Shown one piece after another: positions 33,252 to 44,586 of a stretch of DNA of 64,000 nt. The DNA comes from Echria macrotheca. Its lineage: Eukaryota > Ascomycota > Sordariomycetes > Sordariales > Schizotheciaceae. A program made the position numbers and the translations under genes. The stretch lies in assembly GCA_030411725.1 (NCBI GenBank), contig MU839827.1, positions 4,843,027-4,907,026 of the forward strand, read 5' to 3'. Below the pieces are notes generated by a model. The model was not told the DNA's origin. It searched no databases and was given only the letters and a program-made list of their open reading frames with translations. Within the stretch, counting starts at the first letter, position 1, and each line of letters begins with the position of its first letter.

Positions 33252-34979
33252 TCATAACACGTACCGAAAGTAGGGATTCTCCATGTCCGTTAAGTCCAGA
33301 AACGCCATCTTGTCGCGCTCCTCCTCGTTCGCCTCGAGTGCCGCCTTTTTCTTGTTTGCCAGGATGAGAACAACATACAACACTGATGATGATACGATGC
33401 ATATGATGTAGCTGTTCACCACGTCAGTTAGACGCCACGGATTCTGAAAAAATAAAAAACATACCAGATAATCAGCCCTAGCCAAAGCTCGGGATAGTGC
33501 TGTGCCCTAGTCTGCGATTTGACGAGTTGCGGTCCCACAATGTTACCCACGCAGTAGGCAGCGAAGATGGTGGCCGACATGAAGCTCTTCTTGGTGTGGC
33601 CGGCGACATTGGACATGCCCACGGTGATGATCAGGCTGACGGTGCCGCCGAAAAAGCCAGTGATGGAGTAGCCGACTACAGGGGCAGCTGCGTGATACGT
33701 CCACTCGCTCTTCCAGATCAGTGCGCATCCGGCGATGACGGGCAGACAGGTCAGGATTAACATGATGAGCCGGATATTGGGGATCTTGGTTCCAAGGTAA
33801 CCCGTTAGCAGGATGACGATGAAGCATAGTCCACCCAGGGGAAACTGAAATAGGATCGAGTCGAGGGTGCTCCATCCGAAGGTGGACACGATCAGCGGAC
33901 CGAAGCCGCTGACGGCGCCGTTCATGGTGTATCTACACCTATCAGTTAGCACTAGCTCAAAGTCAATACATGTACCTAACGGAATACACACGCAGACGCC
34001 ATCATCAAGAAGATGAGATATATCTTCGGGTCCATCAGCGACTCCTTGATGTGCGATGCTTTGATCTTTGTGCATCGCACGCCGGTCTGGCTCTGCCGCA
34101 GCCTCTCAACGGCGGCAAACTTCTCGTCGGACGTCAGAAACCAGGCTGTGACGGGCGAGTTGGGCATGGCGAAGCAGGAGATGCCAAACGCAAAGGTCAG
34201 AACCCCTGCTAGCAAGTAAATGTACTGCCAGCTGTGCAAAGTCCCGCCGGTGATCTGGGCGAAACCGTAGTTGAGTGCGCCTCCGATGATGGTAAACAAC
34301 CCAGTGCTGCTGAACCACCAGCTCTGGCGCAGCGACTGCTCCTGCTGAGTGTAGTAGCCCGAGACGATGCACATGAAACCCGTGGGAATGATGCTCTCGA
34401 CGAAACCGAGAAAAAAGCGCTGGACGTATAACCCCTTGTACGAAGTCACAGCGGCCGTGAGCATGCAGATGCCCGACCACACCACGACGATGGCGCCGAG
34501 GATCCGGCCGACATTGAAGCGCTGCAGCGCAAAGCTCATCGGGTACAGACCGGCCAACATGCCAAAGTAGAACAGCGACGTGGCCCATGAGAGCCGCGAC
34601 GTGTCGACGGCCGGCGGGGTCACACTCCGGTCCGTCACCGTCAGCTGCAGGTCTGTGGTCATGCCGAACAACACGGCCGAGCCGAGGATGGCCTTGTCGT
34701 AGTACACCAGGCCGTCTGCACGACATGATCAGTCCGGGATTCTCCAGCCAAGGGGGATGCAAAGAAGAGAAAGGGAGTCGTACAGCCGAAAATCATAGCG
34801 GGAATCAGAAACCAATCAATCTTGCGCACAGCGCGTGCCACGACAGCCGGGTCGACAGCGTGCGCCTGCTCGCCGACCATGGCCATGGCTTCGTCCTTCT
34901 CCGACAGGTCTGTGACATGGCCGCCATCGCCGTGGTGTGCCTCGATGTCGTCGGTCGAGATGGTCTCCTTCGCTGCCAT
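33252..34979 (-). CDS. MFS transporter of the allantoate/anion-cation symporter (Dal5/Tna1-like) family
   Basis: Exons 34979-34784, 34715-33992, 33932-33465 and 33411-33252 encode 515 residues. Conserved features run in order: an acidic cytosolic N-terminus, ARAVRKIDWFLIPAMIFGYGLVYYDKAILGSA at helix 1, SWATSLFYFGMLAGLYPMSFALQR, QRFFLGFVESIIPTGF and QQEQSLRQSWWF, TIIGGALNYGFAQ, then YTMNGAVSGFGPLIVSTFGWS and a conserved tail DLTDMENPYFRYVL. These are hallmarks of the fungal ACS family, which carries allantoate, nicotinate, pantothenate, biotin or similar organic anions by proton symport at the plasma membrane; the substrate is unresolved. The ATG at 34979 follows a run of A and is preferred to one at 35009. 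Confidence 0.87.
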
Positions 34980-35527
34980 TTTTTTTTTCGTGTCCTCACT
35001 GTTGTGCATGCAAGTTTTTGTTGATGTCTGGGATGATATCGGCGCCGGTCCGGGACTCGCGAAAGAAATGCCGCGCCTTCGGACGCCGGTGCCGGGGAGA
35101 CGGGTGGATTACCCAACTCCGCGGGAGCCGCGCTGCGTGGGGGGTTGCAACGTCGCCCGCGTAACCAAGGGGCTCGGGTAGCACTAACTTCTGGGCGTTG
35201 ACCTTGGGCTAACAGTCATCGGCGTCATGGGTGCCCTGAGCTGTTAGGTAAGAGGCTTGCTGTATCCCGCGTCGACGACGGCAGCCGTCGCTTAGTCCCG
35301 GCTTATTACTGATATTTCCGCACAATTTCATGACCTTGGATACAACCACATCAAGGGGAAGGGATGGTTCATGTCCCGGGATAAGTTGGGGCGGGAGGCC
35401 AGTTGAAGGCACAGGTATTGAATATTGTAGCTATTGTAAGATCTGTTCTTGATCTTCCTCCATTTCACGCCACCAACCAATGGACTATGCCCTTGCAGAA
35501 TCCAAGATTTGAACTGATATGAAGATG
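34980..35527. other. Intergenic, MFS promoter and DUF2235 gene 3' flank
   Basis: 548 bases, GC-rich next to the MFS start codon. No gene-like frame. Confidence 0.35.
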
Positions 35528-37290
35528 CTAGCCGGGATTATTGGCCTTGGAAAACGTAAAGGTCTGGTGGTCCTGGTCCTCCTCAGCCACCCCTGCGGCC
35601 ACCTCAAACTCAGCTACCTTGTTTTGGTGCTTGAGACACGGCGCCGATCGGCCTCCATGGTTGTTCACAGGGTGGTACCGGGCATCGTTCCGCAGCCGCC
35701 AGACAAGCGAGTCGTGCAGCACGGCATCATCCGGGATATCCCGCGTCGCACCCCCGTTCAGGGGGAACCGGACATTGACCCATTCGTTGCCTTCCAGTTC
35801 CCACCGCGTGATCAAGGGAAACCATTCTAGTGTCATTAGCGCTGTCAATAGCAGTTCATTGGACAAGGGGGAGACTTACCGAGAAACTTCCACAGCAAGA
35901 CGGTAAAAAATCCCGTTCCGTGACCAAAGCGAAGAGAATCGTGGATGACACCCCCGAGCGCTTGGGTCTTTTTGCGCTGGAACCGCTTCTTGAACCGCTC
36001 CAGAAGGTCGGGCCGCCACTTTACCGCCGACGCGGGCTCCTGCTGCCCGACGAGCTCGAGCTCGCGGATCATCCAGGCCAGGGGTATGTCGCTCATCTGG
36101 AACGGGCCCGAACCCATGTACTTGGATGCCTTCTCGGCCTTGCGCGTCGTCCAGAAGTTCTTGATGCGCTGCCAGACCGTCATGCGGTCCTGTGTATCCA
36201 GCGGGTTGTCGATGCTGGCCGGCCACCCGCCGCCGATGTCACCATGGCACCCCGGGAACCAAACCTCCTTGATGTCTTCGGTCACGTCCGCGTCACGAAT
36301 GTCCTGAGCGAGCAGTGCGGCCTTGAACTTGACGCGGCGCTCATCGACAGCCACTGCGTGCCGCACAAACTGGGCGGTGCCGCCGACCTGGACGGGCTTG
36401 GGTGTCTTGCGCTCCAGCACAGCGACAGAATTGACGCAGTCCCACATGCCGAGGAAGTAGACCTTGATGTTTTGCTCGTCAACGTGTCCATGGTGGTTGA
36501 TCTGCTCCTTGCGGCAGAATGTGTTACTGAAGGCAGCGATCTCGTCGCGACCGTGGTGCTCCTCGTGGTCTGGGTCAGCCAGGCCGTCGGTCAGGGGTGC
36601 TTCCGGCTGGCTCGGGTCCACGCCGTTGGTGTTGTGCTTTTTGCTGCTTTTCTTGCCCTTACCAAACTTTTGTATCTCGCCGGCAAGGTAGCGCTGGTAC
36701 AGGCGGTAGGCAAATGGGACCATCTCCTCGTTGCCCTTGCACAGCAGACCAACCGTGTTGATCATGCGGGCAAGGAACTTGGCGGTAAACGCTCCGCGGC
36801 TGAACCCAAACATGTAGATCTTGTCTCCCTGGCGACAGTCAGAAAACCGTGTAGTTGATACTGAACAGCACTCACCGAATCGTAGTAGCGCATCAGGAAA
36901 CGATACCCGGCCAAGACGTGGGCATCAAACCCTGCACCAAATCCTTGATCCATTGTCTGCTCGATCGAGCCACGCAATGATTCGATCCATGTCTGGTCCA
37001 CCGAGGTAGAGTTGGGGTCGTATGTTCCAATACCGGCTGCGGAAAAAGATGCTCAGCATGTGCTGTGTGCTGTCTGGAAGAAGTCTCTTACTCTGATAGT
37101 AGTGGAACTGGTTTGGACTGTTCCTGTCCAGCTTGTTCAAAAGCTTGACAACGTTGGTGTCGGCGTTGGATCCACTAAAGGTGTTTCCGGTACCATCGAA
37201 ACATAGAATTAGTTTTCTGTTTTCTTTCGGTTGGGCCTGGAGACTGGGAGTGCTAGGTCCAGCTCCGAGCTCGGTCGGAATCTCCGACAT
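35528..37290 (-). CDS. DUF2235 alpha/beta-hydrolase (Tle1-like)
   Basis: Exons 37290-37092, 37036-36876, 36828-35880 and 35826-35528 encode 535 residues. The N-terminus has LILCFDGTGNTFSGSNADTN (about 27-46), typical for the family; across the first two introns come YYQTGIGTYDP and the nucleophile elbow MFGFSRGAFTAKFLARM (Ser130). Later come YFLGMWDCVNSV, HAVAVDERRVKF and WFPGCHGDIGGGW, the Asp/His part of the triad region. DUF2235 proteins include bacterial type VI phospholipase effectors and many fungal enzymes of unknown substrate; a lipase or esterase role is inferred. No signal peptide is visible, so it is probably cytosolic or membrane-associated. An upstream in-frame ATG at 37350 would add 20 residues. 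Confidence 0.88.
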
Positions 37291-38389
37291 GCTGGCGAGC
37301 CTGACGACTTGGTTACCGAGAGAGAGAGGAAGAACTGAAGCCCGTAGCAACCATGGAATCTGGGGAGCATGGAGACTCCGTACTCTGAGAGAACCTTCAT
37401 TTATTTTGCTTTCCCCTCATTTACACTGCATTCTCTCCGCCCCCACGGTCTCACGACTTGGACCCTTCATCGTGCTACCGTCCCCCCCATAAGCTCAGAG
37501 ACTGTGACCAGATTATCCCCCGCTTGGTCGTTGTTCAGGCTGGGATGGGTTGAGCTCTGGCGTCCAATGGCAGTCCTGTTGTTCCCTTGGTGAATAGTGG
37601 TTTCGGGTTCTTGCATCTCTCTCCCGACTCAGACTCCAGCCGCACTTTCGAATCATCACAATACGATCTCCATGGTGATCATGGGAAGAACATATAGATT
37701 AAACGGAAGCACAGACTATCGATTTTCTGCATTTTGTCCTCTAGCTTGCAATACCTCGGGCCTGTACCCCAGGTTCAGAATCGGGTAACGTCTGACACAC
37801 ACTCTTCTTCCCCCGCTCTGGTCTTGCTTTCTCAACACGTGGAAGCGTAAGAGGGCCTAGTTGTCTGAGACTTACATTTCGTTGCGACATGTTAAAACCG
37901 GGAACTGGAGCCCTTTCGTATGGAAGTGAATCAATGTGAGAATCGTCTTTTTGCTCTAGGTCAAGGCCACTGCCTTCGTCCTTGTGAGATCAATGGCACG
38001 CGCTAGTTACTAATCTGTATCCAGACAGGCACGAAAACCGAGAGACACTTGGGAAAAGGCGACACAATATCGGATGTTGTCGCGGTAATCATCAAGGAGC
38101 CAAGTCGGAAAGCTGCACTGTCCCGACAATCGATCCCGTTGTTGCCCTTCCTCGGGTGTTGCCATGCACCCTTGCGATCCAGACTCACCCATTCGGTGCG
38201 ACATTCAGCTACACGCATGAAACCGTGAAGCCGGGGACAAATGAGAGCAAAGGCAAATGTAAGCTTCAGGTTTTGCTTCGAAAGCAGGACGTTCCACTAT
38301 CCGGTATAAATGGGCGAAGGAACTGGGCTTGCTGCTGCGCCGTCGAAACGGCCGACGCACGCCAAGTCGGCCATCGATTGCAAAGCACA
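37291..38389. other. Divergent promoter region, DUF2235 / dioxygenase
   Basis: 1.1 kb between divergent starts. It has a TATA box for the rightward gene at 38305 and no coding frame with recognisable features. Confidence 0.4.
38305..38311 (+). promoter_or_regulatory. TATA box of the dioxygenase-P450 gene
   Basis: TATAAAT, 79-85 bases upstream of the ATG at 38390 and on the coding strand. Confidence 0.5.
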
Positions 38390-41300
38390 ATGGCCTCAAC
38401 TGAGAAGTTCCAAGCCGGGGAGTCATACGGAGATCAGAAAAAAGCAGCGGCGTATTCTCTTGACGATCCTGTCAAGATCGCGCAGGACCTCCTTAAGGAG
38501 CTCGCCAGCGTCCGGAGCCAGGTTACACCTCATGATCTGGTCGAGATCATTCGGAGCCTGACCGAGAAACCCCTGGATGACAAAAAGGGGTAAGTGGCTT
38601 ATATTCTCGGACAAAAACAAAAGATTTCTGACCATCCAGCACAACCGAGGCTCTGATTGGAATCCTCACCTCCCTTCCTTCCACCTCGCAGCTGAGAACA
38701 ACCCTGACCAACAAACTCATCGACTCGCTCTGGGGAAACTTGCAACATCCCCCGCTCAGCTATGTAGGTGGGGATGTCAAGTACGAAGTTGTCAATGCCG
38801 ATGACCCGGCGTCGTCGGGTGTCCGGCCTTCGGATACAATCGAGTTCAAGGCGCCAGACAGCGATATAACACTCCGCGAGCAGGTTCCCCAGTATCCGGA
38901 TGGCTTGTATCAGTACCGCATGCCCGATGGTAGCTACAACAACATCATGTCGCCCAACCTGGGACGCGCGGGCACACCCTACGCGAAGAGTGTCCGGACA
39001 CTCAAGCGTCTGCACGGAGTGAAGCCGGACCCCGGGCTGCTGTTTGATCTTCTCATGGCTCGTGATGACAAACACTTCCAGGAGAACCCGGCGGGGATTT
39101 CGGCAATGTTTTTCTACCACGCATCCATCATCATACACGACATCTTCCGAACCAGCCGCACCGACCCAAACAAGTCGGACACGTCATCGTACCTGGACCT
39201 CGCGCCGCTGTATGGATCCTCGCTCAAGGACCAACTGGAGATCCGCACGATGAAGGAGGGCAAGCTGAAGCCCGACACATTTCACGAGAAACGACTGCTG
39301 GGTCAACCGGCCGGTGTCAACGTCATGTTAGTCATGTACAGCCGCTTCCACAATTATGTGGCCGAGATGCTGCTCAAGATCAACGAGGGCGGGCGCTTCA
39401 CGTTGTCGTGCGGTCCCGATGCCACGCCGGAGGTCAAGGCACGTGCCGTTGCCAAGCAGGATCACGACCTGTTCAACACAGCCCGTCTGATTGTCGGCGG
39501 TTTGTATGTCAACATCTGCTTGCATGACTATCTGCGGGCCATCACCAATACACACCACTCCAAGAGCGACTGGACACTTGATCCGCGCGTTGAGATGGAC
39601 AAGCAGTTCGACGGGGAAGGAACGCCGCGCGGCGTCGGCAACCAGGTCAGCGTCGAGTTCAATCTGCTGTACCGCTTCCACTCTTGCATCTCCAAGAAGG
39701 ACGAGCGCTGGATCAACGACTTCTTTCTGCAGCTCTTCCCCGGTCGGAATCCGGATGATCTCAAAGACGTCAGCTGGGTCGAGCTCGGCCAGGCGCTCCT
39801 GGCCTTTGAGCAGCGAACCCCCAAGGACCCAAGCGTCCGTGTTTTTGGTGGTATTGAGCGCCAGGCTGACGGCCGTTTCCGCGACGAGGACCTCGTCCGG
39901 GTCCTCAAGGAGGCCATGGACGACCCTGCCGGCATCTTCGGCGCCAGAACAATTCCCAAGGCCCTCAAGATTGTCGAGGTGCTTGGTATCAAGCAGGCTC
40001 GCAAGTGGCAGGTCTCATCGCTGAACGAGTTCCGGGAGTTTTTCGGCCTCAAGCGACACCAGACATTTGCCGACATCAACTCGGACCCGGAAATCGCCAA
40101 GCTTCTCGAGCAGCTGTATGCCGACCCCGACATGGTGGAGCTGTACCCTGGCCTCATGATCGAGGACTTCAAGCCGGTCCGTAATACAGGCTGCGGCATC
40201 TGTCCGCCCTACTCCCTCGGACGAGCGGTGCTCTCCGACGCCGTGACACTCGTGCGGTCGGACCGATTCAATACACTTGATTACATCGTGTCCAACCTGA
40301 CGGCCTGGGGTTACAACGAGGTCCAGTTCGACAACAAGACGATGGGCGGATCCATGCTGTACAAGCTATTCCAGCGGGGCGTGCCGGAATGGTTCCCCTT
40401 CAACTCGGTGGCCGTGATGCAGCCCATGTACACCAAGAAGGCCAACGAGAAGATCGCCCGGGAGCTGGGCACCATCGACCAGTTCACCCTCGACGATCCG
40501 CGCCCGCCGCCGAAGCCTGTGGTCGTCTTCACAAGCACCGCCATCAAGGAGGTTCTCGGAAATCCTAAGGGATTCGTCGTCCCTTGGCTGCAGCCTATTA
40601 ACGCCCTCTTCCCGGGCAAGAAAGACCTCAGCTGGTTCATGTTGGCCGGTGACAACCCAGCCAACTACGACCATCGCGCCAATCTCGAAAAGGCTTTCTC
40701 GAAAATTCCCAACCTCGCCGACTCACTGCGTGACTTTGTCGAGCGAGTGGGCACCCAGCTAATTGAGAAAGAGCGCTTCGAGCTGCGCGACGGACTCAAC
40801 CAACTCGACATCATCCGCGATGTCGCAATCCCCCTGAACGCACAACTGCTCGCCGACTTGTTTTTCTTTGACATGCGCACCGACGAGAACCCGTCGGGAA
40901 GCTTGAGTGCGGCCGAGCTGTACCGCGCCTTGCTTGATATCCGCACCTGGGGTGTCAACAACAACGATCCGGCCCAGGCGTGGAATCGTCGTCGCAGGGC
41001 CCAGGAGGGCGCGCAGGTCATTATTGACTCGACTCGCAAGTTGGTTGACAAAATTGTACTCAGCCGTGGTTTCGGGCTTGGCATCGCCTCGGCGCTGGCT
41101 TCGGCTGTGTCGACGATTAAGAAGGGTTCGTTGCGATCCTGTGGCCAGAAGCTTGTGGAGGAGTTGCTGGCTCAGGGGAACTCAGCTGAGCGTGTGGTTG
41201 ACAATCTGTGGTTGACCGCCTTTGGTGGAATCGGCGTTCCGGTTACGACGGTTGGTGTCCTATATCTCATTTTCGTCTTTTCCCTTTTTTCCCCAAGTGT

Positions 41301-42109
41301 TTTCCTTACTACTCTACCCTTAGGACCCACATGCATTTGTCCGAACCTATGCTAATGGTGTAGTTCTACGAAATACTCGAATATTTCCTCCGGCCCGAGA
41401 ACGCGAAAATCTGGTCCGAGGTTCAGACGCTCGCACAAAAGGGGGATGACATCGCCCTTCAGGCTTATGTGACTGAAGCGCAGCGCCTGACCAGTAGCCA
41501 GCGCAACGTGCGCGTAGCGACCCAGCCGGCTACGCTCGAGGGCAAGAGCATCCAACCCGGAAACTTGGTTGTCATGATGCTGGTAAGAGTTCACAGACCC
41601 TGCTGACACACCCGGAAAAAAGATGACTGACACCCTTCCAGGGCGAGGCGGGTCGCAACCCATCCGATGTACCTGACGCGACCACATTCAACCCAAAGCG
41701 CAAGACAGATGTTGTGACTGCTTTCAGCTACGGAAAGCACCACTGCTTCGGACGAGACCCTGCTAATGTCTACCTCGTCGGCTTGATCAAGCTGGCCGCC
41801 AAGCTGAAGAACCTCCGTCCGGCACCGGGCGAGATGGGCCAGGTCAAGATTATCTGGGTCGGCGGCGAGAAGGCCTATCTCAACGACAGCTGGTCTTATC
41901 TTGGGTTCGATGCTAGCAGTACGTCTTTCCCGGTTCTGTTATTACCTTAATGACACTGACATTGCGCAGCTTGGAAACTTCACTTCGACGGCTACGGACA
42001 GGGCACGTTCAAGGGGGAGCGGTCGCCGACGGACACTATGGGCCTGCAGCAGTACTACAGTCTGATCGAGCAGCGCAAGGAGGAATTCCTCGCCAAAGTC
42101 AACAGCTAA
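38390..42109 (+). CDS. ppo: Psi-producing oxygenase: fatty-acid 8R-dioxygenase fused to P450 isomerase
   Basis: Exons 38390-38589, 38640-41250, 41364-41582, 41642-41918 and 41970-42109 encode 1,148 residues; the 113-nt second intron is unusually long and its donor GTTGGT is weak. The N-terminal heme peroxidase-like dioxygenase has the distal His233 in ASIIIHDIFRT, and the radical Tyr411 and proximal His414 in FNLLYRFHSCIS. The C-terminal P450 part has the heme-thiolate Cys1045 in FSYGKHHCFGRD. With both centres present it should make an 8R-hydroperoxide of linoleic or oleic acid and rearrange it to a diol, as linoleate diol synthases and Aspergillus PpoA do; PpoC-type 10R-dioxygenases lack the Cys. 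These oxylipins steer sporulation and secondary metabolism. Which diol is formed cannot be read from the sequence. Confidence 0.9.
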
Positions 42110-42810
42110 AATTAGCGGTTACCTATGAATTTTATGTAGCTTGTGAAATCGGGTTCCCCTTTACGGCCACAGACCAATCAGATATGTCATAGCATTGTGT
42201 GCAGCGCGATGCGCCCGTGCTGTTATTACCCCTGATTGGACAGCGGTCTCTACCACAAACACCAGACGGGCAGCAGGAAAACACCATCATCTGACACCAC
42301 TACCAAACCCTGACAGATTATCACATGTATCACCAACCCCCAGTCTCCGCACCTCACCCCATCTCGGCTATCCTAAAAATACCCCGACAAATCGCGCGGC
42401 ACGGCCGGTGGTCGTTGGTGTCTGCATTGCGAGATTCAGCACGCATACATCACCAAGCTCGACAAAGCCAGCCATGGCCAGCGCAACAGTCGCCCATCGG
42501 TGCCACCTCAGCCACTGACGTCGCCAGAAATGCGTGATGTGATCGCGCCTTACAACTGATCTATACGAGAATGCATCGCCCGGTAAGCCTGTCTGGGCAA
42601 TTGCCGCAACCCAGATCAGCTCGACATCATGTCGCTGGTCTGCAGTATGCTTAGTTTGGGCCCGGGGACCGGAGAACAGTTTACATGGTGGAGGTGGTAG
42701 ATATAGCCCCTCCAGGCCAAGTGTTTTGCCGATGTTTCCGTCTCGCCAATTCAACTTGACAAACTCGTCACACAAGCATCATCCCAAGATTCACACCGAC
42801 ACTCACCTTG
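42110..42810. other. Intergenic, upstream of the Cys-repeat gene
   Basis: 701 bases. A weak TATA-like ATATAG lies at 42701, about 110 bases before the ATG at 42811. No gene seen. Confidence 0.35.
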
Positions 42811-44328
42811 ATGAGACGAGAGCTAACTTTCCTGGTCCCCCTTCTGGTATTGAGCACCACCGTGGCCGCGACGCCCACCTTCTGGGCCGGCCACGGGTAT
42901 CGCGAGGGGGGCGACATTGCGTGCCGTGGGCAAGACTGCGGCGGCGGCGGTCGATGTGGTGACGGCATCGTCCAGCGGGGCGAGGAGTGCGACTACGGCG
43001 CGGCCAACGGCCAACCCGGCATCCCGTGCGACATCCACTGCCGGAACGTCCCTGTTCCTCCTAAGCCGTGCTGTGGCAACGGCAAACTCGAAGATGGCGA
43101 AGAGTGCGATTTTGGCACCGACAATGGCAAACCAGGCGTCCCATGCGATACGAACTGCAAGAAGATCAAGATCCCCTGTTGCGGCGACGGGATCCTCGAC
43201 CCCGGGGAGGAGTGCGACGAGGGCAAGACCAACGGCGCCCCTGGTTCTACATGCTCAGCCCAGTGCAAGATTGTCCCACCGCCGAAGTGGTGCGGGAATG
43301 GCCGAGTCGAAGACGGCGAGGAGTGCGATAACGGGCTAAACAACGGGAAGCCTGGGTCCAACTGTACCATTGACTGCAAGCTCGTGCCCAAGCCATGCTG
43401 CGGCAACGGGAAGGTGGAGGACGGAGAAGAATGCGATGACGGGATCAATAATGGCAAGCCTGGATCGAGTTGCACCATCGACTGCAAGAAGATCCTCAAA
43501 CCCTGTTGTGGAAACGGAAAGATCGAAGACGGCGAGGAATGCGACGAAGGACCCAACAACGGCAAGCCGGGATCGACTTGCACAGCGGACTGCAAGAAGG
43601 TTCCCAAGCCCTGTTGCGGCAACGGAAAGGTCGAAGATGGCGAAGAGTGCGACGAGGGACCGAACAACGGCAAACCTGGCGCAACATGCGATGCCAACTG
43701 CAAGAAGATTCCGCCGCCAAAATGTTGCGGAAATGGCAAGGTCGAAGACGGCGAGGAATGCGATGAAGGAGCCAACAACGGGAAGCCTGGATCATACTGC
43801 ACCATCGACTGCAAGAAGATTCCACCCCCGCCATGCTGCGGCAACGGTATTGTAGAGGACGGCGAGGAGTGTGACGAGGGTCCAAAGAACGGAAAGCCCG
43901 GATCGCAATGCACTGCCGACTGCAAGAAGGTTCCTCCGCCCAAGTGTTGTGGCAACGGCATCGTGGAACCCGGAGAGGAGTGTGACGAGGGTCCCAACAA
44001 TGGCCAACCTGGATCCGGCTGCACCGCCGACTGCAAGAAGGTCCAGATCCCGGTCGACACGTGTCCCGTATGTGACTGGAACCCCCTCTACAACCGGTGC
44101 ACCATCACCACGTCGTGCACCGTTACCCCCAACGGCAAGGCCTACTGCGCCTGTAGGGCTGGATACCGGGCTAGCTTGAGCCCGACGGATCCGAACCAAT
44201 TCAGGCTGGCCTGGCTGGGACAGGAGTATCGTGTCTTTGTCGCGCCGGGCGTGGATTGCGACACGCTTTGCGACCATCCCTTCCCTGGGCCGGATAGTTG
44301 CCAGGAAGTACCGGTGCGGGCGTGTTGA
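42811..44328 (+). CDS. Secreted protein of ten tandem Cys-rich repeats
   Basis: A single-exon protein of 505 residues. A signal peptide (LTFLVPLLVLSTTVAATP) is followed by a short Gly-rich region, ten tandem units and a Cys-rich C-terminus with an EGF-like pattern (CPVCDWNPLYNRC, CACRAGY). Each unit has about 36 residues with the core CGNGxVEDGEECDxG, NNGKPG, CxxxCK, so six cysteines recur at fixed spacing; units are joined by Pro/Lys linkers such as VPPPK. The pattern resembles the 'myxo' disulfide repeat of bacterial surface proteins. Such a chain should form a string of small disulfide- or metal-stabilised knots outside the cell. The function is unknown; adhesion or wall structure are guesses. 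The preceding in-frame TTG at 42808 is not a start. Confidence 0.85.
   Translation: MRRELTFLVPLLVLSTTVAATPTFWAGHGYREGGDIACRGQDCGGGGRCGDGIVQRGEECDYGAANGQPGIPCDIHCRNVPVPPKPCCGNGKLEDGEECDFGTDNGKPGVPCDTNCKKIKIPCCGDGILDPGEECDEGKTNGAPGSTCSAQCKIVPPPKWCGNGRVEDGEECDNGLNNGKPGSNCTIDCKLVPKPCCGNGKVEDGEECDDGINNGKPGSSCTIDCKKILKPCCGNGKIEDGEECDEGPNNGKPGSTCTADCKKVPKPCCGNGKVEDGEECDEGPNNGKPGATCDANCKKIPPPKCCGNGKVEDGEECDEGANNGKPGSYCTIDCKKIPPPPCCGNGIVEDGEECDEGPKNGKPGSQCTADCKKVPPPKCCGNGIVEPGEECDEGPNNGQPGSGCTADCKKVQIPVDTCPVCDWNPLYNRCTITTSCTVTPNGKAYCACRAGYRASLSPTDPNQFRLAWLGQEYRVFVAPGVDCDTLCDHPFPGPDSCQEVPVRAC
42955..44052 (+). repeat. Coding tandem repeat, ten units of about 108-111 bp
   Basis: These 1,098 bases encode the ten Cys-rich units. 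Units 5-9 are the most alike, especially at CCGNGKVEDGEECD; the first three are more diverged, as expected if the array grew from the middle. Lengths vary only in the Pro/Lys linker. Confidence 0.85.
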
Positions 44329-44586
44329 GTTCCTGTCCTTTGAACTTTGAGCATTGAGCGTTGCGTGTCTTACGGCGAGCATATCTGCACTTGATCGTTT
44401 TGAAGAAGGGTTCAACGCAGAACGACATGGTCTGGTTGTTTTATTTGTATTTTTTAATGTTTCCTATGTTTTAATCCTCATCCCAACTGCGTGGTATCAT
44501 AGCCCAAACGAGTAATGACATGATGATATGACTGCACCAGCACAAAATGCAAGTAGAATGGCCCGCTCTGTGTTGAACAGCGGGCG

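Noticed and set aside
35830..36858. 342-residue plus-strand open frame
   Set aside because: Antisense shadow of the DUF2235 gene, whose motifs and introns are clear on the minus strand.
42955..44052. CRISPR-like array
   Set aside because: The regular repeats are coding, contiguous and without spacers, in a eukaryotic gene.
42993..44060. 355-residue minus-strand open frame with regular PSSHSSPSST repeats
   Set aside because: It is the antisense of the ten-unit Cys-repeat gene; its regularity comes from the coding repeat on the plus strand, and it has no start context or homology of its own.
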